Below, piece by piece: positions 63,280 through 64,000 of a stretch of 64,000 bases of DNA (its first letter is position 1; each line of letters begins with the position of its first letter). The notes beneath the pieces are model-generated. The model was not told the origin of the DNA, ran no database searches, and was given only the letters and a program-made list of their open reading frames with translations. This stretch comes from Hyphomicrobium sp. (lineage in GTDB: Bacteria > Pseudomonadota > Alphaproteobacteria > Rhizobiales > Hyphomicrobiaceae), in assembly GCA_002928955.1 (NCBI GenBank), contig PERT01000013.1, positions 1 through 64,000 of the forward strand, read 5' to 3'. A program made the translations under genes and the position numbers.

Positions 63280-64000
63280 ATGACACATCGCGACGGAAAA
63301 TCTGCGGCGCAGCGCGGCCTCGTCTACGCGTCCAACCCTGGCGGGCATCGCGGGCCGTATGTGGCGCTGTTTGCTTCGTTGCTCGGCCTCGAAGGCCTGT
63401 GCGCGCCGGCGAGCGGGGCTGTGCTGCGGCGATTGATTGCCGCTCCGCGGCTGCTCGTGGCGACGTTCGAGGACGACCTGCCGACGATCACGGCCGCAGT
63501 TATGGCGCGGGCGGTACTCGGGCGGCCGACCGCCGGAATCTTTCTGTCGCCGCAGCGCTGTTTCGTTCGTGATGAGCTGAAGTGCCGGATCAAGAAGCTG
63601 GCCTTCATGGGCTATAAGCGGGTGCCCGGTCTGACCCTGTTCACGATCACGCCGTTCGAGATCGAGCCGCGTTTCGCTGAGGTCGCCAACGTCGGGGCCT
63701 ACGATCCGCAATACTGGGACATGCACGACGGCATGCGCATTGTGATGCCGCCGTCGACGCCGTTCTCGGATGAAATTCTGGCTGCTGCGGCCGGCCGGCC
63801 GGTCGTCTGCATGCCAGGCAGCCTCAATGCGGCAAAGGGCTTCGGCTTCCTCGCCGCCGCGCTCGCGGCCACACCCGCACTCGCGGAGCGGTTGTTGATC
63901 GTTGCTGCCGGTCGCGTGCTGCCGTGCGCGCGCGCCTCGGTTGAGACGTTCGTGGCGAGTGGCGGCCTGCTCTACGACCGCCGGTTGGACGACGCCGAAC
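63280..64000 (+). CDS. Glycosyltransferase-like protein, 3' truncated by window end
   Basis: From ATG 63280 the frame stays open for 240 codons to the window edge. VYASNPGGHRGPYVALFASLLG at the start, the GIFLSPQRCFV and PFEIEPRFAEVANVGAYDP stretches and a Rossmann-like VVCMPGSLNAAKGFGFLAAAL resemble a GT-B type glycosyltransferase, with the G-x-K-G-F segment in place of the usual GxxxxxKG donor loop. It continues the polysaccharide operon. The family is tentative and the C-terminal half is unseen. Confidence 0.6.
   Translation, partial: MTHRDGKSAAQRGLVYASNPGGHRGPYVALFASLLGLEGLCAPASGAVLRRLIAAPRLLVATFEDDLPTITAAVMARAVLGRPTAGIFLSPQRCFVRDELKCRIKKLAFMGYKRVPGLTLFTITPFEIEPRFAEVANVGAYDPQYWDMHDGMRIVMPPSTPFSDEILAAAAGRPVVCMPGSLNAAKGFGFLAAALAATPALAERLLIVAAGRVLPCARASVETFVASGGLLYDRRLDDAE

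Overview
This window looks like a chromosomal segment of a high-GC alphaproteobacterium, most likely of the order Hyphomicrobiales (Rhizobiales). The gene orders aroQ-accB-accC-aat, amidase-mrcA-prfB next to a divergent rne, and deacetylase-xseB-dxs are typical of that group, as is a ribonuclease E carrying a long acidic insert. This assignment is inference from gene order and protein style. I see no rRNA, tRNA, CRISPR array, insertion sequence or phage gene.

Layout. 0-3.5 kb: a Rieske ferredoxin and an iron-sulfur flavoprotein reductase resembling the electron-transfer parts of toluene-type diiron monooxygenases, then a TauE/SafE transporter overlapping a TIGR02186 membrane protein. 3.5-6.3 kb: 5-oxoprolinase, with pxpA divergent from pxpBC. 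6.3-9.8 kb: a membrane cytochrome with three c-heme motifs, divergent from a ferredoxin-flavoprotein oxidoreductase. 9.9-13.6 kb: a DUF1552 protein, a DUF1592/1588/1585 c-heme protein and a PAN-domain protein. 14-21.9 kb: secreted protein, aat, accC, accB, aroQ, a DsbA-like protein and an M48-TPR protease, all on the minus strand, then an aminotransferase. 22-31.8 kb: rne, amidase, PBP1a and prfB, which has an intact programmed +1 frameshift. 32-40.6 kb: a DUF937-OmpA fusion, two RNA methyltransferase-like genes, a protein arginine methyltransferase homologue, secreted and membrane hypotheticals including a SLATT-type protein, NnrU and MOSC proteins. 40.6-47 kb: L,D-transpeptidase, panB, a YfgM-like protein, bamB and a Sua5-type enzyme. 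47.3-56.1 kb: acyl-CoA dehydrogenase, enoyl-CoA hydratase/isomerase, a large unknown membrane protein, SDR, deacetylase, xseB and dxs. 56.5-58.7 kb: ethanolamine ammonia-lyase eutBC. 59.4-64 kb: the start of a surface-polysaccharide cluster that runs off the window.

The most notable points are: a dispersed two-hairpin intergenic repeat (five loci, unit B in all five and unit A in three); a G-run/C-tract switch-like structure between accB and accC; a bacterial PRMT with both the double-E and THW signatures; the DUF1552/DUF1592/PAN trio; the divergent cytochrome and ferredoxin-flavoprotein pair; the SLATT-type protein; and the textbook prfB frameshift. I did not find a complete defence island or another obviously new multi-gene system. 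The best candidates for something undescribed are the repeat family and the redox/DUF1552 block at 6-13.6 kb.
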